From positions 94,818,707 to 94,882,706 of the forward strand of contig CM054116.1 of assembly GCA_028673005.1 (NCBI GenBank): a DNA stretch of 64,000 nt. The letters run 5' to 3'. Of this stretch, positions 34,612 to 47,443 are shown in pieces; position 1 is the stretch's first letter; every line of letters begins with the position of its first letter. The position numbers and the translations under genes were made by a program. The DNA comes from Tanypteryx hageni (taxonomy: Eukaryota; Arthropoda; Insecta; Odonata; Petaluridae). The notes below the pieces were generated by a model, which saw nothing but the letters and a program-made list of their open reading frames with translations, ran no database searches and was not told where the DNA came from.

Positions 34612-35270
34612 TATTTGGATAGCTTTTATTCTGTATTCTGTATTTTGCTTTTATCCTGTATGTATTTTGATTATTTTTATATTCGACTTTATATTTTCTA
34701 TTGACTTTTAGACTTTCTTTCACGTTTTCTTTTTTTGTATGTATGTATGTTATGTTACCACCTGGCACATTGCCAACTTGTAACTATTATCAATTAAATT
34801 AAATTCCAAGGAATTCTCGTACCATAAATACCATTTGTAATTCATAGTTTATCAATGATAGAGAAAATTTTTAAAACAAATTAACACAGCATTACCAGGT
34901 TAAAAATACTAAAAGAAATGTCAAAATCTCTTTCTGACATTATATATTGGATGTATTTTTAAAAAATAAACGAATTTAATAAATGTTATTCTTTATACGA
35001 TAATATTTATGTATGGATCAACTTTCCATTGCTGAAGGGTAGTCGAGTAGAAAAGAAAATAACCCGTTTGTTCATACGCCTATGCTCAAGCCGAGTTCGG
35101 TAATAATCGTCTCCATTGCAACAATTCGATAAAATGAGATTTAAAACGAAAACAAGTAGGGCTGTACACGGGTTTCCCGTGGTACAGACGTACTTTTCGT
35201 TAAATTCGCCGTAGTATAATCGTATACTAATATATTTGCTTTGAAATCAGAAAATTATTTTTCCTTATAT

Positions 35271-36135
35271 TGTGGCAACCCTGCTTTTTAGATCCGTTTT
35301 AAACATGTTTATTTCGTTTTTTCATCCTATACTCTCCCTACTAACGAAATTTCTTTGAAATCCGTTAAGCCAATACTTTCGAAATTAATAGTTACAGACA
35401 AATTCTAACTTTGATATTGTGGTAGCCCTGTTTAGTCGATCCGGTTTGAATATAATAATTTTGTTATTTATTTATATAAAGATTATATACATCATATTTG
35501 GTTAAAAATCATGTCCTCCATTCTCTAGAATTACGTGTAAAAGAAATATTATTTTACTTTTTATTATGGTAGCCCTGCTTTTTAACTCAGCTTTAAACAT
35601 CTTTATTTCATTACGGTATGTTATATAAATCTTATATACAAAATTTAATTGAGATCCGTTCGGCCAATTCCTTCCTACTCCATAATTAATGAAAGAAATT
35701 AATTTGTAATTGTGGCACCCCTGTTTGGATGATTCAGTTTAAATATGTATCTATGTATGTGTACATTATAAGTATTATAATTTGGTTCAAATTTATGCGG
35801 ACATTTCAACACAAATATGTGTAAAAAGAATGTTTTTTATTTCTTGTATTGTGGCAGCCCTGCTTTCTTTATCTACATTAAACATCTTGATTTTGTTTTA
35901 TATGTTACACGCCTATTTTCTAGAAAATTTCATTGAAATCGGTTGAGCCAATTCCTTTCAAATTAATAATAACCGAAAAGTTTAACTTTGTAATTGTGGC
36001 ACCCCTGCTGAGTCGATCCGGTCCAAATGTGCCATTTTGGTCATTAATTTATGTGAGTATGATATGTACCAAGTTTGGTTGAAATCGGTAAAGCCAATTC
36101 TTCCCTGATATATGCGTACGGACGGACGGACATCA
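35271..36135 (+). repeat. Degenerate tandem array, alternating A and B units
   Basis: Six units start with T(G/A)TGG(C/T)A-CCCTG at 35271, 35419, 35575, 35711, 35850 and 35995. Odd units continue with a T-run, TTTAAACAT and later GAAATC-GTTNNGCCAAT. The second and sixth units carry GTCGATCCGG and units 2, 4 and 6 lead to a TTTGGTT motif. The repeat is thus a dimer of about 290 bp. The array ends with GCGTACGGACGGACGGAC and a short hairpin (GTGCTTTTC / GAAAAGCAC). Confidence 0.75.
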
Positions 36136-36179
36136 CGAAGATAATAGTGCTTTTCAGCAATGACGAAAAGCACCAAAAA

Positions 36180-38364
36180 CGCTAAGTTTTTGTAGAAATT
36201 CAAGAAATACGATCAATTATCAAAATTCCGTGGTAATAATTAGAATCTACATTCTTTTCCCATTCGAACAGTACAAATCTCGTTCCGATATCACAATTTT
36301 AAGATATTTTAATGCATTAAAGAAAACATCTCTGCACGATGGATTTGAGATTTCCTATGTCAAACAAATAGGGAAAAATGTTCTTGGAATCGAACCCGAG
36401 ACTTCAATCTTCGCCAAATAATATATAGCCCGGAGGTGGTCCCTGGCAACACGAACCTCATACCAAGTTTCATGAAAATCGGTCCATTGCTGCATAAGTT
36501 GTTAATACAGGCAACGCTCGATTTACGTGCTTTCATTTTAACGCTTTATAATGAACGTACAAATAATATAATATTTGCGCCACTAAAAAGAGGGAATTTT
36601 TTCTATTTTAAACAATGGGAAATATCAACTGCCATAGCATTTATATAATGTTTTTATACATAATATACTAAGGCCATCGATCTCAACCGAAGATGTAAAT
36701 CTTTTGATGACGTCATAATCCTAAAACTAGAAAAAGGCACCTTATATGATTTTCTCTGCAATTATTCCCTCACTTGTCTAAAATGTACTCGAAAATGTAG
36801 ATAAGGAGCTTACTTTCCATAGGCAGCGTAGCGGCAAAGATCGAACGGAATAATTGAAGCTGTAGCGACGAGGATAAGGTCCTGCACACAAAGCGATAAT
36901 TACCGGGAGCACACCTTACGAAAAAAAGGGATTAGCCTTCGCAGAATAAACTCCGAGAGGAAGTTTACTCTCTCTCGTGACGCAAATGTCAACAGAGGCC
37001 TTTTTTCCCCGAAGTTAAAACAAACGAACATCGCAGCCAGCAATCGCGGCAACCATCACGCCAAACCCGAAACGAACGGAAATCCCATCGGTAAAAATGT
37101 TTTGTTTTCCTCGTCTATCATCGAGAAGGAATGAGTTTTTAGAACGAAATTAGCGCACGCGGCGACAAGTTTGTTTCCGCCCGACGCTGCACCGGAGGAA
37201 TTCATCTTGGAAAAACTTTTATTTTTTCTACAGTGGCCTAAAAAACTTTGAACCGCATGCGAACTTAGGTTACAAAGCAGCCGTCATCAAGTGATGATTC
37301 ATGAATGGTAGATTATGAAAATAACCTACAATCGGTGAATCGCCACTGACGACGGCCGCTTTGCAGCCGAAATGCGACTATAGTTTCTCCAACAGTTTTC
37401 ATGGCCATTGGAGAAAAAGTTTTCCAGTCTCATTTCATTCGCAAGGAAAGCTCGATGATTCCATCTGAAATTCGCCTCCGTTCTGAACAAATTGTTTCGC
37501 GATGTTTTCGGATGAGAAAAAAATCCATCGTTTCCGAAAAGAATTCCTCGTAAAACGACGAACAAAAACGCAACGTTATAAACCACTAGTTGTCGCTTCC
37601 GCCGCAACCGAAAAGAGGTATAAATGACTCCAATGCCGGAGAGGAGGAAAAAACCAACCACGAGACACAAGGATTCGAATATATAAATATATACACACAC
37701 AACCAGGATCGATTGTCCATTGTTTTTACCCGGCGCGGGATCTTAATTATTTTAAAACTCCCTTAACGAACCTCCCTCCACGAGGAAGGAGAACTCCGTA
37801 GTTCCGTACCGGCGAGGAGTTGCATTTTAACGGTACACGCTTTTGAAGTCTTCACGGTTCGCGAACTCGATCCTCTTCGGTCCAGGGATCCTCGCGATTG
37901 CGAAGGGTTTACACTCGGGAAGGAAGAGAGAGGTTAAAAGGGGAAGGAGAAAGGGCTACGGGGGGCGGAAGGGAAGGGAAGTGCTTCGGGTAACGGGGGC
38001 GAAGATTCGGAGAGGAGGAGGAAGAGCGGTTCGATCGGCAGCCAAGGGGATTAAAAGCGCCGGTTTCTCAACGCGGAGCATCGAACGGCTTCGAAACGCG
38101 GAAGAAGAGAGGCGAAGCACGGGCATGACGGTTTTGGCGCCTTGAATTTAAAACAAGTTAGGAAAGTTTAATGGTGTATCATAAACAGGCGCGTTTCGTG
38201 GATTATTTGAAACACCATGAAACAGCAAAACACCGCGGCACGATTATCCCTCTCTCTGTATACTGAAAATTTCTCCTCCTCCCCTAAGTTGTGTGTGTGT
38301 GTGTTTTTGGCTAATCAACCTCTTGGATTATCATAGCCGTAACTCCTTCCACACCGAACACGAT
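36180..38364. other. No gene recognised
   Basis: Mixed sequence with a GC- and purine-rich patch at 37900-38120 and a short (GT)n at about 38290. ORFs here have no recognisable domains. Confidence 0.45.
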
Positions 38365-38575
38365 CACAAGGGAGGAGGGCAACCCGGTGCCGGCATTAGC
38401 CTACTGTTTACGAAGAGCGCCAAGGGGGCCAACGGCTTAACGTCCCTTCCGAAGGACGGAACGCTGACTTTGCGCGATCTCCCCAAACCACACAAACAGG
38501 GGGCCGGGCGACCTTGGAAAAAATCCTACTTTCGCAGGATTCGTACCCGCTGCCCTTTCGACCCCCCTAAGTTGG
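38365..38575 (-). repeat. tRNA-derived SINE, copy 2
   Basis: It aligns with 14530-14862, sharing GGTGCCGGC, TTAGCCT, CTTAACGTCCCTTCC, AAGGACGGA and GGAAAAAATCCT. On the minus strand a weakened B box GGTACGAATCC remains; the A-box end is lost or very diverged. Confidence 0.65.
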
Positions 38576-38757
38576 TACATTAGTAAACGTATTTCCGTAA
38601 TTTTATAATGACGATTAAATACCGCAAAACGACGTATCGGAAATGATGCCAGGGAAATATTAACTTTATATTTTCCGATTTATTTATTAATCAGTTGTAA
38701 TTAATCAAACGATCGGAAATTATTTTAAACATACCTCACCTGAGTTAAGTAGTTGTA

Positions 38758-38924
38758 ATATCTGCATTTAGTTATGAGATGCGATGAAAAAACTTTGCCC
38801 CTTCCACACAATTTAATAAAAACGACCGCTTTCGCTGCGATCGTAGCAAAGTTTTTTTTTTACATCTCATAATGAGCAAATTCCACAAAGTTGAGCCTGA
38901 CCTTATTAATGATATCTGCATTTA
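38758..38924 (+). mobile_element. Hairpin retroposon-like element, copy 2, complete with target duplication
   Basis: A 141-bp element (38771-38911) lies between perfect 13-bp direct repeats ATATCTGCATTTA at 38758-38770 and 38912-38924. It contains an imperfect hairpin (about 38772-38798 with 38845-38872), a TGCGATCGTAG centre related to copy 1, and the conserved tail AATTCCACAAAGTTGAGCCT. Confidence 0.75.
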
Positions 38925-39299
38925 AGTTTACGTTCATTTCTTAGTCACAGATAATCCATTTCCTTCCGCTTACAAAAAGCTTCATGCGCGCGTAAGGAAA
39001 TTAAACGCATTTTCGCAATTATATCAGATCTTATTTACTTCAATTACAACGAAGATTGTTTTCGTTGACAACAATCAGGTATCCATGCATGAATTTTTAC
39101 GATAAAAATGCATCGAACAAAAAAATACTCTATTTGGCTAGCTCCACGGCTTTATTTGATGACATTTTCGGCATGCCTAAAATTTTACGAGATATGAGGA
39201 AAAGATCGTGTTTTTTTTTCGATTTCAGTAAAGTGGCGCCCCCGATAATGTTATGCGAACCACTTACGTCATTTTCCAATTGAATTTGCCCACAAGTCT

Positions 39300-39420
39300 T
39301 AAATGCCACAAAGTTCATGAAAATCGGTGCGATAGAAGCCGAGAACGAACATGCGTACGGACGGACAGGAAGAAGCCATTAGGCGCTTACGTTGGAAACG
39401 AAATGCCCCTAAAAATAAAT
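39300..39420 (+). repeat. Dispersed repeat R, copy 2 (uninterrupted)
   Basis: CATGAAAATCGGTGCGATAG, AAGCCGAGAACGAACATGCG, TACGGACGGAC, then CCATTAGGCGCTTACGTTGG and GCCCCTAAAAATAAAT. It aligns base for base with the two halves of copy 1 at 31950-32965. Confidence 0.7.
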
Positions 39421-40724
39421 CTATATGGATTAAATAAAATTCGGTGCACGACTGACGTGGCGTTTGCTTCCTGGTTGCGCCTCTTAATAGATTGGATTTT
39501 GTCCTTATGCATGCTCTGCGCTCTATTTTCGCCTAGACGTCACCTTTTGGTGATTAATGCGGTAAACATACGTTTACGGCAGCGGTGAGTGACCCACGGC
39601 CCCCGAGAGAGTGTTATTCGGCCAGCGAAGCTTTGATTAAAAAGAGATCCGTAAAATTTAACACACAAATTCATTTCATATACGTTCAAATTACGAAAAT
39701 AAAGCACTTGAAATGTTAGCACTAAAAACATTAATTGGCTTTGTTTTTTTGGTGATATGATACCTCAATCTCTAGTCAACGTCCGAATTAAAATCTAATA
39801 CGGCCCGCCGAATCATTGACAACCTGAAGAATTCGCAAGCCACAATGCGGCTGACACGTAGATAACATTGCCCACCATTGGTTTGCGGTAAACTTGCTAG
39901 AAAAGGACCCGTGTATGAAAAAAAAACACGTTTATCGTCATCATCCAGCCCTGCTGATGGCGGTACATCGTCGGGACTTGCGGCGTAACGATTTTTCTGC
40001 GGAAATTAGCAAAAGGTTTTATGTGTTTTATTTATTACACGTGATCTTTCCAATTATACCTTTCCAAAAAGTACCGGGTTCTTCAGTAGTATAATTTCTT
40101 TCTCAGAAAATATTTCTGATTGGCAAGTCTCACGCAATAAAATTAATTATTTTAGAAAGCTTTTTCAGATTAAAAAACGAGTAAAAGCGACCAAAATGAA
40201 AACATTAATTAATTTTCCCATTCTCTGGTCCCCAAAAATGTCAAAGCAGCATTCTGAAAACGAAAACGTCGGCGAGAAACATAATGATGATCGTGTTGTT
40301 CAAACAGGAAGTGAAATCTCAAGCAACGTTTCCTACCTAATGATAAGGTTTTACGCAGCTGCAGATGATTGAAAAGTGCAAAAAACGAAAGAAATGGAGT
40401 TCTGCAATCGGCGGTTTAAATCTAGCGATGAATGGACGCTGGGACGTGTCCGTGGCAACTGCAATCTATTTGCGTCGAGTGGAACGGAGGGAGTGAAAGT
40501 CGGAGCGGTAAATTTCGAGCGATGCAACGGTCTTCCAATCGCAACTGGTAGTGCCGGCGGCGTTTAGGGAAATCTGAAGAGACGAGGAAAATGATGCACC
40601 GCATACGAGGCGACTCGCACCCGAGTGGTGCACACAAGTCGATCCTCTCTCGCTGCCCTCTTATTCTGGCGGAAGATGGAGGGCATGGCAGCCATCTTTC
40701 ACTAAATTCAAGAATAAAGAATTT
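39421..40724. other. No gene recognised
   Basis: No coding motif or repeat pair noticed. Confidence 0.45.
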
Positions 40725-40996
40725 TTAACCCTTTTGCTGCCAGTGAACCGATTGGGCCGATGCTAAGGCTCCCATGGGCCGATTTAGCCGATCCGAGGTA
40801 GGTCTTTTTTCGATTGCACGTAACTTCTTTTTTGACGACAGATGGCGTACTCATTCATTCTGAACGATTCTCAACGCTTTCAATCCTCTAGCCACAAAAA
40901 TACGTTAAATACTGATTGAATATCAATGGATTACATTTGTCGAAAAAATCAGCCTGGCATTTCTAGCAGCTTCAGGCTTGGCAGTAAAAGGGTAAA
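40725..40996. mobile_element. piggyBac-like MITE, about 270 bp
   Basis: It starts TTAACCCTTTTGCTGCCAG and ends with the inverse of ACCCTTTTACTGCCAAGCC. TTAA at the left end fits piggyBac; at the right the expected TTAA has become TAAA. No ORF. Confidence 0.6.
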
Positions 40997-40999
40997 ACA

Positions 41000-43900
41000 C
41001 GTAAGCGCGATGTAAAATGTTTGAATGAAAGAATCGAAGGAATTTAAAAGGGCGGCAATAAAACGTTTAAGGCCATAATTTACTTATTCGTTGATTCCTA
41101 GCTTATTTTGAGTTTCTTCAGAGTTTATCTCTGCACGCAACATAAAAGTGAGTCACGAAGAATAATCAAATAATTTACACGAGCCATTAACTTCAATCAC
41201 ATCACTTATTTCATTAGTCTGCAATATCTCATTGATTACAACGTACAGCAAATTCATCCGCGTAGAGATCGTTATCTGCACACAACGTGAACACAGGTAA
41301 CGTAAATGAGATTAACGAAGAATTGCAAAGCCGAGAGGTAGCTACTACGAATCGAACCACTTCGACGTATAATTTCAAACTCACAACGCCAACCTCCTCC
41401 TGTTGGTTGAGGAAGAGCGCGGAGACTTCAACGGTGGAGGGAAAAAGATTCCTCTCAAAGTTTTTATGAATTTCTCTAACACGATCCAAAGAACCGACAG
41501 AGTGCATAATCAGTCCGCTAGCTATCCCGCGGCAGATACAATTAACTCGGCTCCCTTTGGAGAAGACGTTGTGAGTCGCCGCCGGCGAGCTATATAATTG
41601 GTCTGGGAGGGAACCGGGTGGGATGGAGAAAGAGAGAGAGAGGAAGAGAGGTCGGTACATCTTCGCCAAGACTCGTAGAAGGAGGAGTTAATTAGCGGAT
41701 CGAATGAAAAAATTTCATTCTCGCATGAGCCAAGGCCGAGCGATAACGCTTTCCATTTCGTCCAACTCTCTTCGCGGTCTTTCTGGCGAACGACTGCAAA
41801 ACGACGCGATGTATACATGGCGACGAGGACGGCAGAGGAAATAATCTGGATTTCGTCCAACGCGGCTTAAATGTATCTCGATTTTGGAATGTAGGAAATC
41901 GCTTCGAAAGCGAGGTATGGAAAACCGGGCCGGAAGAATATTATACGAGAAATATTTTACCGAACGCTCTGCCTACTGACTTCGCGCTGACCATTGATGA
42001 TTTAGCCAAAATAATTCACGTTCTTTGTAAATATATGGGTCCGCTGTTAGAATAACTAAAAAAATTATGATTCTCATCGGTTTCTATATTTACCGAATGG
42101 ATTTCTATGAATAAATATTTCTATCAAATCAATGTTTAAGCGGTTTTATAAAATCAAAAAGTATCTTCAACTCTACTCCGCCGTAAAAGCGTTTAGAAAT
42201 TGTTTAAGTCACGGTATTACACCATTAAGGACATTTTTTTCAGCATAGCTTAGATATTGCCCTACTGTGAAAAGAATTCACGCGAAACGAAATCAAATCG
42301 TCATAAATACAGCAAACATTTTTTTTTAAATGAAACGCGCGGAATGAAAACATTTTGCGGGAGAGCGTAATTCATGCTTGCTTTGGGTTCGAGAGATTTG
42401 AAATTTTGTGAAAGGAGCGAATCGAAACAAGCGAGAGATGAAATCGAATGAAATAATTTTCATGGTGCTCAGGAAGAACTTCTAAAAGCAAATTCTTCAA
42501 AACACTGGTAGATGGCAGTCTACTTGAAACGTGAAATATAACATAAGCTTTGATTCACTTTTCTTATCTATCGAAAATAATTCTGCGATATTCCCTCGTG
42601 ACCTCAAGCTTTAACGTAGCATACAAGCAAGTACTGGCGAAAGAATGCGCAATGAGAAAAACCCCTCTTAATTCAATCGAAATGCGTTCTAAACAGTATT
42701 GGCGGCACATGGATGAAGCGTTTATGAAAACTAACCCCTTCACTTAACCTTCAGATGCTTGGAGAAGAATTGAATTGTCTATTCTGTATTGTATAAAAAG
42801 CACAATAGGGATATTTAAAAATCATTAGTTCAAAGAGGATTCCAAAAATCTTAAGAGGGTATTATCAATACCTCCTATTAATAATTAAAGGACGTTTAAG
42901 TTCGGTTAGCGTGAATCGTACAGAAGTACAGCAAACCTGAAAATATCGCTCGATTGCACGAAATGGTGGAACCCGGCGTTATTCAAAGGACGAATGGTGA
43001 AAGGAAGAAAACTCCGGAAGTGCGCTCGCTTGTTACTTTTATGCAATAATTGCGTAAGATAACAAAAACCGCAATGACGCGTTAGCGTTTTCTCAACGGC
43101 GCTCGCTTCAAACCGGTAGCACGACTCGGATCAATAATTCTTAACTCGTCCGGTCGACAAAACAAATATTAATTCGGCTTTGAAGTAGACCAAGGGCAAG
43201 TTGGAAGCCTTCGATAATTTACAACTGGATTAAAGTTAAGAGGCCAAGAGACGCGCAGGGGTACGGCAGTCCTTCGATTTTCGCGGATTTTGTTTTCGCG
43301 ATTACATTTATTCGTGAAGATTTTCAACGTTCGTGGAAGGTAAATTTCACAAATCCGCGTGTGCCTACGGCAGCACACACCGCTCATTCTCCAAATCCGA
43401 CGAAACACGAGGCCATTTTATCTCCATAACAAAACGCACACATGGTACGAACATACTACACAGGTAGCGAGGCTGTTGCGGAGAATAAGCGAGATAGATG
43501 CACACGTGGTGCTATACACTCAACATGTCTCTGCCTCCCTATCTGTTGGCACGCGTTTTCACTGTAGTTTCTACAATACCTTTCCATCTACGTAAAATAC
43601 TAATGTTCCAAAACCCCAAGGAAGTGAAATGAGTTCGAAGAAAAAAGTATGAGGAGAGCGAATAAAGTTCCTTCCCTTAACTACACAGTGAGAGAGATGT
43701 ATTCTTGAAAACTGCAACGTATAGCGAAACTTATTTTCCCATTGACATAATGACGGAAGTATGGATTACGTTCGTGGCAGACGTTTTGTGACACATTTGT
43801 ACCATTCGCACGCCAAAAAATACGCGATAATACATTACATAAGATATGCCATGTTAAAATTACACAAATAAAACTAAATAAAATTAATACACATATAAGA

Positions 43901-45489
43901 ACTCACCTGAAACGATTTTCAAGCAACAAACATGAAAATAAAACATGACTAAAGGGATTTAAAATTATAGTGACATTTTATATAATGCAATTTAAAGTTC
44001 TCGAATTTAGCTTTTTGCTCACCACAAACGACATCTATGCAAAGCGACGCAGCTTATAACAAAACATGTTCTTTAATTCACTGAAGACGTATATGCGAAA
44101 CAATGCATGCACAGCGGGAAATTGCTCTATTTTTCTCGTAAGCTTTTAGGGTATTGTATTCCCTGTTTCTGCGTTCGCGCCATTTTCCGGGAACCTAATT
44201 CCTCCCCAAGAATACAAATGGTTAAGAAAGTAAACGTAAAATATTAACGACAATTTTTAAAAAGTATCGTTTATATAAACGACGCGGGTAACATCTATAG
44301 AAATGTTATAGTTAAGTAAAATATACGAGTTTTGCGACTACAAAACAATCGACTTCGGCATCAATTCACTCCTATAATTAAAATCTGCGATAGGTAACTT
44401 GCTTTCTGACGATTACTTGGTAATAGAAATGCGCACATGGTTTTGATGGCATTTAATGGTCGCATCTGAATCATTATTTTGTAATCGGTCAAAAGCGAAT
44501 CCTCGTAAATGGTCACTAACTTCTTCAGGCAAGCCTCAAAATCTCCATAAGCTGTGCACTTTTTTTACTTTGACTGCCTTTCTAACAAAAGAACTCAACC
44601 GACAAAAAAGAAAGTACAATAAATAAGTAAAGATGGAGACTACGGCGAAATTGATGCTAAATAGAAATTAACTCCTTAACCGTAAAATTCAAAATTAGAG
44701 ACACACAATGAAAAATGGGGAGGAAAGGAAGGAAAAAGCAAAAGACAATAAAAATTATAAACTTACAGGTTTAGGGGTTGTTACTCCACGCCAGGGACCT
44801 GATGTCTATTTAACAAAGAAAATACAACACGGGTAAGCCTAGGCGGAATTTTCATTTTACATATTTCACGCAACCAATCTCCACGCTAGTGGGTCTCATC
44901 TTATGTTAGATAACAGCTTTATCAGTCGCACTCCTAAATCAGCCAATGATAACCGATCAGAAGCTAAATCACAAAAGAGTACTCGTCATGGTGTAACGAA
45001 AATCAGTGAGCGCTGGTGCCTATCCATCCATTTCGAATGAGCTGAAAGAACTTAAAAACGGGCGACTGAAAACTACTGTAAATACTTGCACTTTTTCTCA
45101 CTGTACCAACATCGAAGACGCCATCCCCTCATTTATTCTAAACAACCGCTTCGTTAATCAATGCTATTAGCTCGGCGATCCCGTTACAATTGCACTAAAC
45201 TGTCCATAGCTGCAAAATATAAACATTGTATACATTTAAAAAGTTACAACGAATATAACCACAAAAATGAAGCATTATTGATTACAGCGAGTGACTGAAA
45301 TACAACGGGATCCAAGATTCGTACAAGCGGGCCGACTTTCTAAGCGAACCGTTTCTCTTTCCGCAGGACAATTGCACGAAAACAAAGTGATAAGCGCGAC
45401 AGTATGAAAGCAGTCGCTTCAGGGGAAGAGGAAGGAACATGAGTGAATACGGCGGAAAAAAGAATCACGGGCCACACTCAATACTACGG
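41000..45489. other. No gene recognised
   Basis: 4.5 kb with scattered short ORFs, a short (GA)n at 41630 and no recognisable domain, RNA gene or element ends. Confidence 0.45.
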
Positions 45490-46118
45490 ATTAATGAAAA
45501 AACTCTGATGTGGCCACCACATGACTTTCTCCATATCTTTAATATTTCCAAATAGGTTACATAATAATAAATATTATAAGAAACTGCGAGAAAATTTTAC
45601 ACTTTACAAAGAACAAATAAACTTAAACCATAGACTTCTGATATTGGATATAGCCGCAAAGATCCAACAATTAAGAAAATAAAAAGGAGCGTTACTAAGA
45701 CGTAACTAAGCGTCAATTGTTAACAATAGTCGTCGGTAGGTGGCGTGGTGGTGGCAGCTAAAAATATAAGATATCTCTTAAACAATGCATTATAATGGAA
45801 AATTTTTCAAACAAAGGTTGTAGAAAATGAAATTTCCTACAACTTTTATTCCAATACATTTTGACATTTATCAAATATTAAAGCAAATATTTCAAAATAA
45901 TGGATGTGACAAGAGTAAACACCCACTTCCGGTAGACCGAATTTTACTAAAAACCAAACGGTTCTTGTGACTTTCATAAAAATGTTAAATATAAAATATC
46001 GCGTTTGCCTGATTAATAGTTTTTGAGTTAGAGTACCCACAAAAAGCTATCACACATACACAGACATTATCGAGAAAATAGTCAAAACGTGTTCAGGGGA
46101 CGTATGGAGAAAGTAAAA
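45490..46118 (+). repeat. Long dispersed repeat Z, copy 1
   Basis: Its sequence aligns in the same orientation with 60130-60965 over most of its length. Landmarks are CATGACTTTCTCCATA at the left, TTGGATATAG, CGTCGGTAGGTGG, GGTTGTAGAAAAT and ACATTATCGAGAAAA. ACTTTCTCCATA near the left and TATGGAGAAAGT at 46103-46114 are inverted. No coding capacity. Confidence 0.7.
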
Positions 46119-47091
46119 ATTGAGCCAAATTTCAGCGAGAAAGATCTTTAATTTTTTTTACATTGCTGAAATCTTCCTTCCCCGCAGGACGGAATATTTT
46201 TCTCCAGATCGATCGACAAAAGTGATATTTTTTGAAAGACATTCAATCAAACAGTCATCACGGACACGCCATGGGAAACTAGAGCGATGACTCCGCAATC
46301 CGAATACTCCCTCGGAATACGATCCAGAACGCAGATAACTATCCCTGCGGCCCCTAAAACTAGCCGCCCCACTATCGAACCAGTGCATTCGCTTCCTTGC
46401 GAACTTCGGATAAAGCATCGACGGAGTACGGGGATAGAGAAAGGTTTCCTGACGTGCTGCGGTTCTCACAGCTTGTCCGAAGCAATGGTGAGAAAAATGG
46501 CGAATTTTTACCCACGGCCTATCTACCTCTCTCACATTTCTCGCGTACTACGTTCATAACGCTCTTCTTTTGTTTCCTTATCAGCCTCCTCTCTTTATTT
46601 CTTGAGAGTTGGAATTCATTAAGTCCTCGGAGATACGTTCTGTTCACCTACGCCCCTTCCCCAACATCCTCCCATTAAAAAGCACGGCCGTGGGAAACAA
46701 CAGCAGCACGCACGCCCTCGATTAATTACAACGAGCTATGCCACGAACCCGCACGAACTAAAATATTATTTTTAATCCAACTCGACTTCAAAATGGTTCT
46801 ATGCAAACGTAAGATCGAGACTTGGCATAGAATTTCTAGTTGAATTTCTAATTATAGCGTTGCTGCCACTCTGGATATCTCTCAGAATACAGCGGAAACA
46901 AAGAGATTCGAAGAGCCTGAAAAAGGCCTCGGTAAAGTCGAAATTTGAAGTCAGCAAAGGAAAAGATTTCCTTCACTTTTAAATACGGAAAGGATCTGAA
47001 AAATACTAAAATGTAAAACGATGACTGAACCAGTCTAGAATACGGTGTTTGGATAAAAATGCTATCCGGAGGTATGGAAGTCTTGGGTATA
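46119..47091. other. No gene recognised
   Basis: Contains a 125-codon minus-strand ORF (46158-46535) of basic composition without known motifs, probably chance. Confidence 0.45.
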
Positions 47092-47443
47092 GGACAGTTG
47101 GGCTCGACCGATTAGGCGACTAGACAATTCGGCAATGGGACAATTCGGCGCCGTGACAGTTCGGTGCCAGCAAGACAAATCTAACCACAAACCTCTCAAC
47201 CCAATCCGGGGAGAGGAAATTAAAAGAATCCAACCCCCAACCACTCAACTGAACCCGGCGGGAGGAAGTAAAACGAATCTAACCCCAACCATTCAACCCA
47301 ACCCGGGAGCAGGAAATATAACGAATTCAACCCCCAGCCATTTAACCCAAATAAAAGTTGTCGCTTTTCCCTCCAGGCGCCGAAACGTCCCGGCGCCGAA
47401 TTGTCCCGTCGCCGAATCGGTCGCGCCTAATTGTCTTTGCTCA
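47092..47443. mobile_element. Element with inverted ends of short repeats enclosing three 49-bp units
   Basis: The left arm (47092-47168) is built from variants of GACAATTCGGCGCC; the right arm (47375-47443) is its inverse, including a perfect GGGACAATTCGGCGCCG pair (47137 and 47389 regions). Between them, three units of 48-49 bp each contain CAACCC-A-CCGGG, GAGGAAAT and AATCCAACCCCCAACCA-type sequence. No ORF with family motifs. Non-autonomous DNA element inferred. Confidence 0.65.

Noticed and set aside
35271..36135. CRISPR array
   Set aside because: Units are long, diverged and contiguous without spacers, and this is eukaryotic DNA with no cas genes.
46158..46535. 125-codon minus-strand ORF
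   Set aside because: No recognisable domain, overlaps an ORF on the other strand, and no splice or repeat support.
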